A stretch of 58,295 nt of DNA from an uncultured Myxococcales bacterium (GCA_903919145.1 CAIXGW010000364.1:1-58295), one strand, 5' to 3'; counted from the stretch's first letter, positions 25,956 through 35,263 are shown. Notes: a model not told the origin generated them from the sequence alone. Translations and numbers: made by a program.

Positions 25956-27599
25956 CTATTTGCCGTGCCGCGACCCCTTGCGGGCCTTGGGGCCAGCGGA
26001 CTCAGCGGGGGCACTGCCGTGGGTGTCGTCGTGCAGAAGCTGGAGCGCAGGCCACAGAGCCTGGAGCTTTTGCACCGCGCCGCTGCTGAGCCCAGCATTG
26101 CCCTGCAAATCCAGGGTATTCAGCCGACCCATCTCAGAGGCCTTCTCTTCGATACGCGCCAGGTGCATGGTCTCGAGGTCGATCCGGTTGTGCGACAGGT
26201 CGAGCTCGACCATCGACCGGGTTGTCAGCAAGGCTTCGACCGCGCTGGCTTCCAGGCGGTTGTGAGACGCCAGGACCTTCTGGAGGTGTGGCGCGTGGCG
26301 GAACTCTTGATGCCACCAGTCCGTCCCGGTGTCGCTGAGGGCGTTGTGCGACACGTCCAGTTCGCGCAGCTGTGGCGCGCTGCAAAGCGATTTTGGCAAT
26401 GCCTTAAGCTGGTTGTGGTGTAGAGTGACCACGCGGAGCTGGCGCAGTTCGCCCAGCCAGGCGGGAAGGGTCTCCAGCTGGTTGTCGTGAAGATCCAAAC
26501 GCTGCAGCTTCTTCAGCTTCCGAACCGACTCAGGCAGCGTTCTTAAACCTTGCCCAGAAAGATCAAGCTGCACCGCAGTGTCTGCCGCCGCGGTCGCCGT
26601 CTCGACAGACTGATGCATCTGGGCCTGCGCCGATGGCGCCTTAGCGGCCAAGACCCGATAGTGCGCAAGCCCGGCGAGGCCGCCGAAAACGGCCAGCAGC
26701 ATGACCGGGACCGCGAGGTGCAGCACATCGAAGCGGCCATCCACAACCGATGTACCGGCATCCAGTCGGTGAACATGAACCTCAATCCGCTCGCCGACCC
26801 GGTACTGGGCCTGCTGGTTCTTCGCCGTCTTTTCCTTCCACCACGTGATGGCGTCGCTGTCCCAAGCGAGGCGCTGGTCTTGATAGACCGTACCGCCCAC
26901 CTCGTATTCGTATTCCACATGCGGGCGATAGCGCGCTTCCGTCGTGTTTCTGGAGTCGCTGTTGACACGGAAATACTCGACCCGCGAGACCAGAACGGTC
27001 GCTGGCACGCGGCGGAAAAGGACGGCCATCCGCAACGGCAACAGCAGGCGCCACACCAGCCAGGCCGCGGTCAGAGCAAGCAGAGTGACGGCCACGGTTT
27101 CGAGATTGATATGCGGCAAAAAACGCGACAGATCAGGAGGTTTCATGCTGGCTTGCAGCTTGGTAGGCACCGTGGCGACCATGAGCAGCGCCGTTGCCAT
27201 CAGTAGGGACCAGAACAGAGAGGCAGGCGCGCGATAGGCGGGCAGCAAGGACTTTGATACGATCGAACTGGCTGGAAAGATGGGGTTATAGAAGACCTTG
27301 ACTGGTTGGCCCACGGCGAAGCGTTGAATCGGCGTGCTCAGCCAGGTCGACGTCCCTGACCGGTGCAAGTCCCCCCAAAGATCAACGCGGTTGCCCTGGT
27401 AGGCGACGTCGCGCACGGTATAGGAGTAGGAAAACTCGCGCTCGAATCGGTCAGGGTCTTCCTTCACCTGCTTGACGCTGCAATTGACGATGACGCCGGG
27501 TACGTGCGGCCACGTCAGCGCCCATCGCGCTCGCAAGGCGTTGGTGACGCCATAGACTCCAATGGCGAGAGCAGCGATGAAAAGACCCATCCAGATCAT
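25956..27599 (-). CDS. Membrane protein: two DUF3592 domains fused to leucine-rich repeats
   Basis: This 547-residue protein has a membrane start (residues 1-20), a DUF3592-like domain (about 34-112; VKVFYNPIFPASSI end), two more membrane spans near 125-190, a second DUF3592-like domain (about 195-290; HVEYEYEVGGTVYQDQRLAW) and a fourth span. About seven leucine-rich repeats follow from residue 343 (LDLSGQGLRTLPESVRKL, LDLHDNQLETLPAWLGEL). The end is basic and Lys/Arg-rich. LRRs usually bind proteins, while DUF3592 has no known role. The small downstream-strand neighbour starts 12 bases before it, so they are one operon. Confidence 0.85.
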   Translation of the reverse strand: MIWMGLFIAALAIGVYGVTNALRARWALTWPHVPGVIVNCSVKQVKEDPDRFEREFSYSYTVRDVAYQGNRVDLWGDLHRSGTSTWLSTPIQRFAVGQPVKVFYNPIFPASSIVSKSLLPAYRAPASLFWSLLMATALLMVATVPTKLQASMKPPDLSRFLPHINLETVAVTLLALTAAWLVWRLLLPLRMAVLFRRVPATVLVSRVEYFRVNSDSRNTTEARYRPHVEYEYEVGGTVYQDQRLAWDSDAITWWKEKTAKNQQAQYRVGERIEVHVHRLDAGTSVVDGRFDVLHLAVPVMLLAVFGGLAGLAHYRVLAAKAPSAQAQMHQSVETATAAADTAVQLDLSGQGLRTLPESVRKLKKLQRLDLHDNQLETLPAWLGELRQLRVVTLHHNQLKALPKSLCSAPQLRELDVSHNALSDTGTDWWHQEFRHAPHLQKVLASHNRLEASAVEALLTTRSMVELDLSHNRIDLETMHLARIEEKASEMGRLNTLDLQGNAGLSSGAVQKLQALWPALQLLHDDTHGSAPAESAGPKARKGSRHGK

Positions 27600-27611
27600 C
27601 GGAGTGCTCCG

Positions 27612-28055
27612 TTAGGCCCGTTTCTTCATCGAGCCGCCCGTGAAGTCGAGCGGGTCGTGGCTCAAGTCGATGCGGGCAGGCTTCTGCGCGGACATCGAGC
27701 CACGCAACGAATCGACAAACACGATGCGCTCTGGGCCTATCCGCAGCGTGTGGTAGTTGGCGAGCCGATAGGTGCCCAAGAATCTGCCGGCACTATCGGT
27801 TACGCCAAGGCTATCTTCTACCGGGTGGAGCTGGTGGCCAAGCTGGCGACCTGACCCGGCGCGCCCTAACGCACGGCCCGCACGGTTGCGCACTGCAAAG
27901 ACGGGAATCCCTTTGACGGGCGCCCCGCGGCCATCCACGACTTCGATGTGCAACACCAGCTGCGCGCGCCGCAACAGTCGCACAAGGAGCAGGGCCGCCA
28001 TACCGCAAAAGAGCACGAGACCGAGGAGCAGAGCGGCGATGTCAGGCAAGGTCAC
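27612..28055 (-). CDS. Small membrane protein with carboxypeptidase-regulatory-like fold
   Basis: This protein of about 147 residues has one membrane span (IAALLLGLVLFCGMAALLLV) and then a beta-rich domain LVLHIEVVDGRGAPVKGIPV ... DSAGRFLGTYRL, like Ig-type carboxypeptidase regulatory domains. It ends 12 bases before the DUF3592-LRR gene, so it is the first gene of that operon. GTG 28055 is my choice because homology begins there; ATG 28163 would add 36 non-homologous residues. No strong ribosome-binding site is seen for either. Confidence 0.6.
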   Translation of the reverse strand: MTLPDIAALLLGLVLFCGMAALLLVRLLRRAQLVLHIEVVDGRGAPVKGIPVFAVRNRAGRALGRAGSGRQLGHQLHPVEDSLGVTDSAGRFLGTYRLANYHTLRIGPERIVFVDSLRGSMSAQKPARIDLSHDPLDFTGGSMKKRA

Positions 28056-28547
28056 CTCGGCTGGGCAGTGACCAACCGTAACGGAAGCGCCAGCGGTCCG
28101 CAAGCGCTCCGATGGGCTGTGTGGGGTCCAGAGTCGTCGGCTGCGACGCTGGCGGATCGCCAAACGATGCGCCGCCTTGGGATGCGCCGTTCGGTTTGAG
28201 TCGGGGTCTGTGGGACAATCTGCCTCTGGCCTTGCGAATTCTTCGGACGCCCTGACGCGCGGGGTGGACGGCCCCTACCGCAACTGTGCCGACCTGAGCC
28301 TGGGTGTGGCGCGGCAACCCAAGGCTTTGGCCGGATTCCCCCCAGCATCGTCGGCGGGCGGTTTGTCGAGGAGTGGCTCGCCGGGGTGGCTGTCGATGGC
28401 TTCAAGCCCCTCGGGTAGCCCGGCGTCCGCGAGAGCCCGCGATTCTGCACAGACCGGCCCGCTGCACTGGGGTGTTGACTCTCCGCTGCAGCCGCGCCAC
28501 CGTGGCGCTGCACCACCTGCCCGGTCGGTGCGGCTGGAGGATTGGCC
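28056..28547. other. Intergenic between divergent genes
   Basis: This region should carry promoters for the minus-strand operon and the plus-strand zinc-ribbon gene. I see no consensus promoter or repeat. Long open frames on the minus strand across it look like shadows. Confidence 0.4.
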
Positions 28548-29183
28548 ATGCACTGCCCTGCCTGTGGAGCCCCGGCGACCTTGGCTGACCAGCTGTTCTG
28601 CCTGGGCTGCGGCAAGGACCTGCGCGAGGCCAGGGCCGCCGCAGCGCGGTTCAGTCGGCCTCTTGACCTGACCACCGTCGTGGGGCCGACTCCGCGCGAG
28701 GCGCCTTCCTTCGGCAAGCTGCTCAGCGACCCCTCCCTGCTGGTCTGGCTGCTGCTCGGCGCAATCTTCTCCTTGGTCGCGACGATGGTCGGCGTGGTGT
28801 TTTCTGCCATCGGCGCGGCCACCGATGACCCGGTGTTCCTGGCCATTGGCCTGGGCGTGCTGGTGGTATTTGGCGGCGTCGGTGCCGCCTCGCTGCGCCA
28901 CGCGGTCAAAAAGATCCGCCAGGTAAGGCGGATATGGCGCCACGGTGAGCCCCAGCGCGGCGAGCTCGTAGAGGCCTCTATCGACCGCTCCACGCGGGTC
29001 AACGGCCGCAGCCCGGTGCGCGTGACCTATCGCTACCGGACCTTTCGCGGCGAGTTCTCTGGCGCAGCAAGCTGCTGGAACTACGAATTGGTGCGGGCCC
29101 CGGCGGGCTCTTTCCTCACTTTGCTGGTCGACCAAGAGGACCCCAGCCAAAGCGTGTGGGTCGAGCCGTCTAGGGGCCCGTAG
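28548..29183 (+). CDS. Zinc-ribbon membrane protein with DUF3592-like domain
   Basis: This 211-residue protein starts with a zinc ribbon (CPACG and CLGCG), has two membrane spans (LLVWLLLGAIFSLVATMVGV and VFLAIGLGVLVVFGGVGA), and ends with a beta-rich DUF3592-like domain (GELVEASIDRSTRVNGRSPV, VTYRYRTFRGEFSG, TLLVDQEDPSQSVWV). The ATG at 28548 has GGAGG nine bases before it. It shares the DUF3592-like fold with the gene at 25956, so the locus may concern one envelope process. The role is unknown. Confidence 0.75.
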   Translation: MHCPACGAPATLADQLFCLGCGKDLREARAAAARFSRPLDLTTVVGPTPREAPSFGKLLSDPSLLVWLLLGAIFSLVATMVGVVFSAIGAATDDPVFLAIGLGVLVVFGGVGAASLRHAVKKIRQVRRIWRHGEPQRGELVEASIDRSTRVNGRSPVRVTYRYRTFRGEFSGAASCWNYELVRAPAGSFLTLLVDQEDPSQSVWVEPSRGP

Positions 29184-29190
29184 AGCGGGA

Positions 29191-29925
29191 TTACCGGCAA
29201 TAGCAGGTCGTTGTGCGATTGTCGCTGGCGGAGTCGTCGCCGGGCTCCGCCACCAAAAAGCGGATCCGCCGCCGTCCCTCCGGCAGGTGGGCCAGCACGA
29301 CCCAGAGGCCGTCCTCCCTGCGCGCGTCCACCCAGGTCCCGCGGGCGGCGGCGACCCACAGGCGGGCCTCGGCTAGGGTCGGCACCGCCACCGCGGGTCC
29401 GGGCAGGTCGGCGACCGCCCAGGTGGCGGCGGTGGCGGCGGCCCGCAGCAGGTCGAGGGCGGCGCCCCCGGTGCGCAGCTGGACCCCGGCCACCCGCCCG
29501 GCATCCTCGCGAACCTCGACAATGGCGCCTTCTGGGCTCCGATACCAGCGAAGTCCGTCGCGGGCCGGAAGTTGAGCGACCGGCTGGCGGAAGGCCGCTG
29601 CTGCGGCTTCGTCGACGGGCCGCCCGACGCGAAACGCCTGCCGCACCCGCCGCTGCAGCTCGGCAGGCGCCTGAAAGCCGAGGCGGCGCACCACGGCCTC
29701 GGCCGGCGCCCCTTCCAGGAGCTGAACGGCGGTGACGCGGTCTCCGGCCAGGGTAAAGATCGCCACCGCGCCGGTGCCGTGCATCAGGTGCAGGGCCCGG
29801 GGGGACGCCTCGAGCGTCTGCCAGAAGCGCAGCGCCTCGTCACCGATGCAGCGAGACCAGTCAAAGGGCGGACAAAACGCTTGCTCAAACTCGTGTTTGT
29901 CGCCAGAGGCAAGGGCGAATTCCAA
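29191..29925 (-). CDS. Hypothetical protein, unknown function
   Basis: This 244-residue protein has no signal and no family I know. Stretches such as AVQLLEGAPAEAVVRRLGFQ and GLWVVLAHLPEGRRRIRFLV look like a compact alpha/beta protein. It converges with 28548-29183, with 7 bases between the stops. Its 5' end overlaps the extended tail of the upstream gene at 29784-30737, and the GC-rich codon pattern favours this frame as the real one in the overlap. Confidence 0.65.
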   Translation of the reverse strand: MEFALASGDKHEFEQAFCPPFDWSRCIGDEALRFWQTLEASPRALHLMHGTGAVAIFTLAGDRVTAVQLLEGAPAEAVVRRLGFQAPAELQRRVRQAFRVGRPVDEAAAAAFRQPVAQLPARDGLRWYRSPEGAIVEVREDAGRVAGVQLRTGGAALDLLRAAATAATWAVADLPGPAVAVPTLAEARLWVAAARGTWVDARREDGLWVVLAHLPEGRRRIRFLVAEPGDDSASDNRTTTCYCR

Positions 29926-30737
29926 GGCGGGTTCTCCTGCGCGGTCGGCGGGTCAGCAGGGCTGCTGTGCGCTCTGGTGACCCTGGTCAGCCACGGACTC
30001 GAATCGAAAGCGGAGCTCGGCCGGACAGTCCGCCGAGACCTACCATTGTCGCATCCGGTCGTGGTCCTGCCCAGAGGTGGCCAGCGGCGCCCGCCGCCCG
30101 TCTGGGTTCGTCGGAAAGGTCGGCCGGCGGGGAGGCGCGGACATTGCCTACCGTCTTGTCCGACGGCCCCGCCGTGTCGCATCGGACATTGCCTACCGTC
30201 TTGTCCGACGGCCCCGCCGTGTCGCATCGGACATTGCCTACCGTCTTGTCCGACAGGCCCGCCGTGTCGCATCGGACATTGCCTACCGTCTTGTCCGACA
30301 GGCCCGCCGTGTCGCATCGGACATTGCCTACCGTCTTGTCCGACAGCCCCGCCGTGTCGCATCGGACATTGCCTACCGTCTTGTCCGACAGCCCCGCCGT
30401 GTCGCATCGGACATTGCCTACCGTCTTGTCCGACGGCAAGAGAAAGCGCCGCCTTCAGCTGCAGGGTGACCCGGGCCTTGTCTCCTTTGCGCAGCATGTC
30501 GATGCCACTGGGCAGCATCAAGGTGGCGGCCACTTTGCCAGCAGGCGTGAACACCTCGACCGGCGCGTTGTGGTACAGCGAGTAGTTTTCGACCTGCAGA
30601 TCCACCTCTGCGCTGGAGCCGGCGGCTTTGGCCACCGCCAGCACTCGGCCGACCCCCTCGTCCAGGGCAAAGGCCTGGGCCTGAGACAGGCACACCAACA
30701 GCACCGCCGCAGCCCAGCGCGAGCCTGACTTGAGCAA
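29784..30737 (-). CDS. Exported protein whose frame runs into a 45-bp tandem repeat
   Basis: The first 100 residues look real: a signal peptide (AAAVLLVCLSQAQAFA) and a beta-rich domain (VDLQVENYSLYHNAPVEVFT, GDKARVTLQLKAALSLA). Then the frame enters the 45-bp repeat, which adds the 15-residue unit VGQDGRQCPMRHGGA about six times and then about 120 low-quality residues. That last part overlaps the next gene out of frame. The native end was probably just after residue 100; insertion of the repeat seems to have removed the stop. The start (TTG 30737) has no clear ribosome-binding site. Confidence 0.5.
   Translation of the reverse strand: MLKSGSRWAAAVLLVCLSQAQAFALDEGVGRVLAVAKAAGSSAEVDLQVENYSLYHNAPVEVFTPAGKVAATLMLPSGIDMLRKGDKARVTLQLKAALSLAVGQDGRQCPMRHGGAVGQDGRQCPMRHGGAVGQDGRQCPMRHGGPVGQDGRQCPMRHGGPVGQDGRQCPMRHGGAVGQDGRQCPMRHGGAVGQDGRQCPRLPAGRPFRRTQTGGGRRWPPLGRTTTGCDNGRSRRTVRPSSAFDSSPWLTRVTRAHSSPADPPTAQENPPWNSPLPLATNTSLSKRFVRPLTGLAASVTRRCASGRRSRRPPGPCT
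30139..30434. repeat. 45-bp tandem repeat of a REP-like palindrome (6.6 copies)
   Basis: Units start at 30139, 30184, 30229, 30274, 30319, 30364 and 30409, the last partial. Each has GGACA, 13 bases and TGTCC (GGACATTGCCTACCG start), then a 19-base spacer ending GTGTCGCATC. Variation is small (GGCCCC, AGGCCC or AGCCCC after TCCGAC). As 45 is a multiple of three, all frames that are open stay open. Confidence 0.92.
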
Positions 30738-30840
30738 CGCCGGGCGCAGAAAACGCTCGAACCGCCCGCTCTAGCCCGCGCCGCTGCTCTGACCCTCACA
30801 CGCCATGGCTCGCTCCTGCACCGGGTTGCCCCGGTCGTTT

Positions 30841-30903
30841 GCGTCGAGCCTACGTCAGCGGATCACCCGCCGTCAACCGCGAAATCTCGCGTCAGTTCAA
30901 GCT
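30841..30903 (-). repeat. Element-end repeat fragment, inverted copy
   Basis: On the minus strand this matches the central part of the element-end repeat (AGCTTGAACTGACG, TTTCGCGGTTGACGG, GACGTAGGCTCG), with about six changes. It is the only copy outside the left island and the only inverted one. It lies between two minus-strand exported-protein genes. Confidence 0.7.
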
Positions 30904-30970
30904 AGTTTGCCGGTGTACTCCCAGTTTCCCCTGCCAACAGGGACTCCGATCCCCAGCCAAGCAGTCGGTT

Positions 30971-31759
30971 CTACAGCTTCCGCGGGTTCTGGATCGCCAT
31001 AGCGGCTACCCCGGCCGACACACAGGGAACCAGGGTCGCCTGAAACACGGTGGGCTCTTCGACCATTGGCGCCAGTTGGTTTCTGCAGTCCGCCGGGTTG
31101 CCCTTCTCGGTCTGAAAGAACTCGCTGGGTCCAGGGTCGGCCTCCTGGATGGTCATTACCGCCATGGGCCACGGCAGTTGCGGCGGCGCGTCCAGGCGGA
31201 ACTCAAACATGGCGTGGGCTCTTGATAAGTTGGGAGAGGTGGCGAAACCAGCTGCTCCGGCCGCCGCAGCGTGCTTCTTGCCGTTCAGGGTGACTTCGAC
31301 GTGCTGGTCGCCATAGACCTTGACGCTCCACGTGCCCTGACCGGGAACGATGAGTGTGAACTGATTGTACATCTGCGGGCAGACTGGCAGGTCGTCGCGC
31401 AGTCGCCAGTCGTTCAGCGCATACAGGCTGTTGCCGACGACGCGCAGATACAGGCGGCCAAATCTGCCTGTCGCTGACGGTGCACACGACCACTCATGGG
31501 TCGGCGCGCCCACCCAACCCGTGAAACGGCCGTCGATCACGGGGGCCGCCTCGGCGCACGTAGCTGCTGGGAACAGCGTTCCTTCAGCGGGCCAGCGGGG
31601 ATCGCTCTCGTCGGGCTGTGTGGAGCCGCCACCATCCAGTTGCGCTGCGCCGCCGTCCGCCGCGTGGGCTGCCGGGTCCAACACGCCCTGTAGACTGAAG
31701 CATCCCGCAACAAAAAGCGGCACCACGCCGGCAGCGAGCCGACGGATAGTCGTAACCAT
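30971..31759 (-). CDS. Lipoprotein, unknown function
   Basis: This 262-residue lipoprotein has signal LAAGVVPLFVAGC and an Asp/Gly-rich linker. The mature domain includes APVIDGRFTGWVGAPTHEWS, a start resembling the DOMON/carbohydrate-binding-like CBM9 pattern (IDG...W), and RLYLRVVGNSLYALNDWRLR and SRAHAMFEFRL that fit such a beta-sandwich. So a carbohydrate- or ligand-binding surface protein is possible. GGAGGAATCT before ATG 31759 decides the start. Confidence 0.75.
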   Translation of the reverse strand: MVTTIRRLAAGVVPLFVAGCFSLQGVLDPAAHAADGGAAQLDGGGSTQPDESDPRWPAEGTLFPAATCAEAAPVIDGRFTGWVGAPTHEWSCAPSATGRFGRLYLRVVGNSLYALNDWRLRDDLPVCPQMYNQFTLIVPGQGTWSVKVYGDQHVEVTLNGKKHAAAAGAAGFATSPNLSRAHAMFEFRLDAPPQLPWPMAVMTIQEADPGPSEFFQTEKGNPADCRNQLAPMVEEPTVFQATLVPCVSAGVAAMAIQNPRKL

Positions 31760-31918
31760 AGATTCCTCCAGGATTGCTGTGCCGAGAGTAGGCACCTGTT
31801 CAGTAGCCGCTGGTCCCCAGAAGGTTCATCTGGGCCTGCAGCATCTGCGCCGCCTCGCCGTCATCGGCCGCGGTTCCCATCGGTCCACCAGGCTCGTGCC
31901 CAGGTGCCAGGTGACAGC

Positions 31919-34293
31919 CTACTGGCAGACCCCGGCCAAGCAAGCCTTGCCGGTCGCGCACGGCGTGGAGTCCACCACTTGGCTGTAGACACATCCCTTG
32001 GCTTTGTCGCAGGTTTCGGTGGTGCACGGATTGCCGTCGTCGCAGTACACGGGCTCGCCACTGCCGCAGGTGCCCGCGCCGTTGCACACTTCGGCTACGG
32101 TGCAAGCGTCGCCGTCTTCGCAGCCGGTGATGTGGGCCTTGTGGGTGCACGCGTCGCCAACGCATACGCTGGCAGTGCACGGGTTGCCATCGGCACAGCT
32201 CGCTGCCGTCTTGCCGGCGCATGCCCCCGCAGCGGCGCAAGAAGGTGCACCGCCGTCGTTGACCCGGATCGCCAGGTAGTCGCTCAGGCCAAGGTTGCCG
32301 ATCTTCCAGCCGACGGCGGTCAACCTTCCGCTGCTGTGGCGCACCAGCGCGTGCCCCCCTTCGTCGATGCCCTGGGCGCCATACTGTTTGGACCAGAAGG
32401 GGTCGCCGTCGGCGTCCAGCGCCATCATCCACAGGTCGGACTTGGCCGTGTTGACGGCTTCAGGCCTCTTGCCCACAAAGAAGAGGCCGCCATCTGGCGC
32501 CACCACCACCGAGCGGAGCTCACAATGTCCCGCTCCGCCGATGGCTTTTTGCCAAATCTGGGTGCCGTCGCTGGCGATGCGCATGAAAAATGCCTCCGTG
32601 GCCAGGCTGCCATTCCAGCGCGCGCCGCCTGCAACTAGACTGCCATCGGGCAACACCGCAACGCATTGGAACATCTCGTTGATGCTGCTGCCGTAACGCT
32701 TGCGGACCGCGCCCGTCAAGTCGGGCTGCAGCCAGATCAGAAACGCGTCATCGCCGCCAGCGCCGCCCGCTTCATTGCTGCGCCCGGCCACCACGATCCG
32801 TCCATCCGGCAGCAGCGCGCCCATCCGCGGCTCATTCCACACATAATCGCCGGCAGGATGCTGGTAGCTGGCGGTCACTGTCCCGTCTGGTTCCACGTCG
32901 GCCACTGCGGTGCGAACACCGTATTCATCCCGATGGATCACCGCCGTCAACTTGACCTTGCCAGCCACTTTGCGTTCCAGCAGTGTCATGACGGTCTGGA
33001 CACCGTTGCTACCACCAACGCACGGACCGTACTTCACCTTGGCGCTGGAGCCAAAGGAGCCGTCGCCGTTCATCTGGGTGACAAAGCCGCAGTTGCCGGT
33101 CATGCCGCCCACCGCCACCACGCCATCCGCCCGCTGCACGGCAGACATCGCATAGCTCGACCCGACCTGGACTGGCAAACCCTTGAACCACGACCGCGTG
33201 CCCTCAGCCGTGACCCGCATCGCCACGGCCGTAGGTGGATAGTAGGATTCTGGAGCGTTGCTTCCGACCGCGATCATCTGATCGTTGTCCAGGGCCACCG
33301 CCGCATTCAAGTACTCCTTGTATTTTGGAAAGCCAGACGAATCATCGGTATAGGTCTTGGTCCACAGCCGCTCGACCTGTGACGCCACGCAGCTGCCGTC
33401 CTTGCAGGTGTCGCCAACGCTGCAGCCGGTCACGTTGCATCCGGCAGTATTGCTCTTGCTACCGCAACCCTTTGCGGAGTCGCAGAAATCGTCGGTGCAG
33501 ACGTTGCCGTCGCTGCAGGCGCCCAGGCCGCCAGAGCAGCTGCCGCCCTTGCAGACGTCCTTGGTGGTGCAGGCGTTGCCGTCGTCGCAGGGGCTGGCGT
33601 CGGCTTTGGCCGAGAAGGCGCAGGTGCCCTTTGAAGTGCAACTAGCTATCAGGCAAGGGTTCTGTGTTGGGCAGTCCTCCACGGTGACGCACTGCGGCAC
33701 GGGGGCGCTGGCGTCACTAGTGGCGCTGGCATCGGTCGCGGCGTTGCCGTCGGTTGCTGCGGCGCTGTCCGTCTCTGCAGTGCCGTCGGTCTCCCCAGTA
33801 TCGTCGGTCCCAGCAGTGCCGTCGGTCTCCGCTGTGCCGTCCGCCTCAGCTGTGACGTCGGTCCAAGCAGTACCGTCGGTCCCAGCAGTGCCGTCGGTCC
33901 CAGCAGTGCCGTCGGTCTCTCCAGTACCGTCGGTCTCTGCAATACCGTCGGTCCCAGCAGTGCCGTCGGTCTCCGCAGTACCGTCCGTTGCCTCAGTGCC
34001 GTCCGTCCCAGCACTGCCGTCCGTTCCAAGGCTGCTGTCGACCTCAACGTCGCCGGCGGCTGCCGCGTCGCTGTCGGTCCCGGCGCTGCTATCGGTCGCC
34101 GCTGCAGCATCGACGGTGCCCGCGACCTCAGCCAGCGCGTCTGCCCCGTCGAGCCAGTATCCGACTCGGAAGCGGGCCCACTCTGGCCGCAGCCTGCAAA
34201 GGCGAGCCCCAGCAGGCACGCTATCATCGCCGCAGCCAGCCGAGACTGCCTGTCGTGCCAACCCCCAAAGCAACACCCAGCAGCAGTAGCCAC
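31919..34293 (-). CDS. Cys-rich secreted lipoprotein, frameshifted near its start
   Basis: The mature part (about 750 residues) has a long Thr/Asp/Gly/Ala low-complexity linker (TDGTAETDGTAGTDG units), a Cys-rich block (PCDDGNACTTKDVCKGGSC), a beta-propeller-like middle (VAVLPDGSLVAGGARWNGSL) and a second Cys-rich block at the C-terminus. The lipoprotein signal (MIACLLGLAFAGC, from 34227) lies in another frame. Joining them needs one more C in the run 34144-34147. I set the start at GTG 34293, preceded by AAGGGGAGGGGGC. Sequencing error, phase variation or decay are open. Such proteins are common in Myxococcota. Confidence 0.72.
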
Positions 34294-34517
34294 GCCCCCT
34301 CCCCTTGAGAATCTTGAGTCAGTAACTCTATGGGGTTGCCGCTCTCGGCGCAAATTGGCGCACGGGCCGTATCACTTCTTGCGCTGCCGCAGGTGGGTCA
34401 AGGCTGCCTATAGCGCAAGCTTGGCTGGAGCGCCGCCAGCAAGCCACCAGGGCTTCTTGACTATGCACTGGCCGGCAACCTCCTGTTTTGCCCAGGCCCA
34501 GCCCCCAAAGGTGTCCC

Positions 34518-34964
34518 ATGCCCCTGTCGACCGATATCCATGCCTATCAAGGTCCGGTCGTCGTCACCGCGGCCTACTTGGCCCTTTGGTACTACCTGCT
34601 CTTGGGCCTGCAGCGGGGCACGAAATACCGGCTGCTCGCCGAGTACAAAGCGCGCGGCCAACAGTTTGACCGCTACTTTGGCCAGGATCCGCAAATGCTT
34701 GCGGCTGACCGCGCCGTCATCAACACCCAAGAGCAGATGGTGCCCTTCTTGGTGGCGCTGTGGCTGCACGCGGTGTTTGTGTCGCCGTTGCACGCCAGCT
34801 ATTTGGGAGCAGTCTATGTGGGGCTGCGCGCGGTCTCTCCACAGCTGCTGGGCAAGAGCTTGTCCAAGACCCAGTCCAAGCGGGTGTTCCTGGCGACGGG
34901 CCCCGCCTACGCCATCGTCTTTTACCTAGTGGGCAGGGCGGTTTACGCGGTGGTGGCGGGCTAG
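34518..34964 (+). CDS. MAPEG-family membrane protein
   Basis: This 148-residue protein with four membrane spans fits the MAPEG family (glutathione transferase/eicosanoid-type). Its blocks are TAAYLALWYYLLLGLQRGTK, VINTQEQMVPFLVALWLHAV (the conserved N..E.. stretch) and GPAYAIVFYLVGRAVYAVVA. Bacterial members are often of unknown substrate. ATG 34518 follows AAAGGTG; an ATG ten codons upstream is less likely. The stop is followed by a repeat-rich region. Confidence 0.82.
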   Translation: MPLSTDIHAYQGPVVVTAAYLALWYYLLLGLQRGTKYRLLAEYKARGQQFDRYFGQDPQMLAADRAVINTQEQMVPFLVALWLHAVFVSPLHASYLGAVYVGLRAVSPQLLGKSLSKTQSKRVFLATGPAYAIVFYLVGRAVYAVVAG

Positions 34965-35014
34965 CAGTTTGCACGGCCAACCGAGCGCCGCCGCGATCGA
35001 CAAGCCGGGGGGAG

Positions 35015-35263
35015 CAGACATTGCCTACCGTAGTGTCCGAGGCCAGTGGCGGCAAGCGCGGGGTTGGCGCATCCCTCGCAGGGCTCTGGCGCCGTCAACC
35101 GTGAATTCCCCAATGGCCAAGCGGATCAGACATTGCCTACCGTACAGTCCGAGGCCGGTGGCGGCAAGCGCGAGGTTGGCGCATCCCTCGCAGGGCTCTG
35201 GCGCCGTCAACCGTGAATTCCCCAATGAGCAAGCGGTTCAGACATTGCCTACCGTAGTGTCCG
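35015..35263. repeat. 112-bp tandem repeat with REP-like core
   Basis: CAGACATTGCCTACCGTA occurs at 35015, 35127 and 35239, spaced exactly 112 bases apart. Each is followed by a GTGTCCG-type half site; the second copy has CAGTCCG. The units also share GGCTCTGGCGCCGTCAACC. The core matches the 45-bp repeat at 30139 (GACATTGCCTACCG). The array lies in the 5' region of the DsbA-like gene. Confidence 0.9.

Noticed and set aside
28052..29150. Two long minus-strand open frames
   Set aside because: They lie opposite the zinc-ribbon DUF3592-like gene and have no signal, family motif or ribosome-binding site.
30139..30434. Possible CRISPR array
   Set aside because: The 19-base spacers between the repeated cores are all nearly identical, so the structure is a simple tandem repeat. 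No cas gene is nearby.
33357..34289. Long plus-strand open frame rich in Val/Ser/Pro
   Set aside because: It is the complement of the Thr/Asp/Gly low-complexity part of the Cys-rich lipoprotein gene and shows only that bias.
35015..35263. Possible CRISPR array with long spacers
   Set aside because: Whole 112-bp units are repeated, including the spacer, and only three cores are present.
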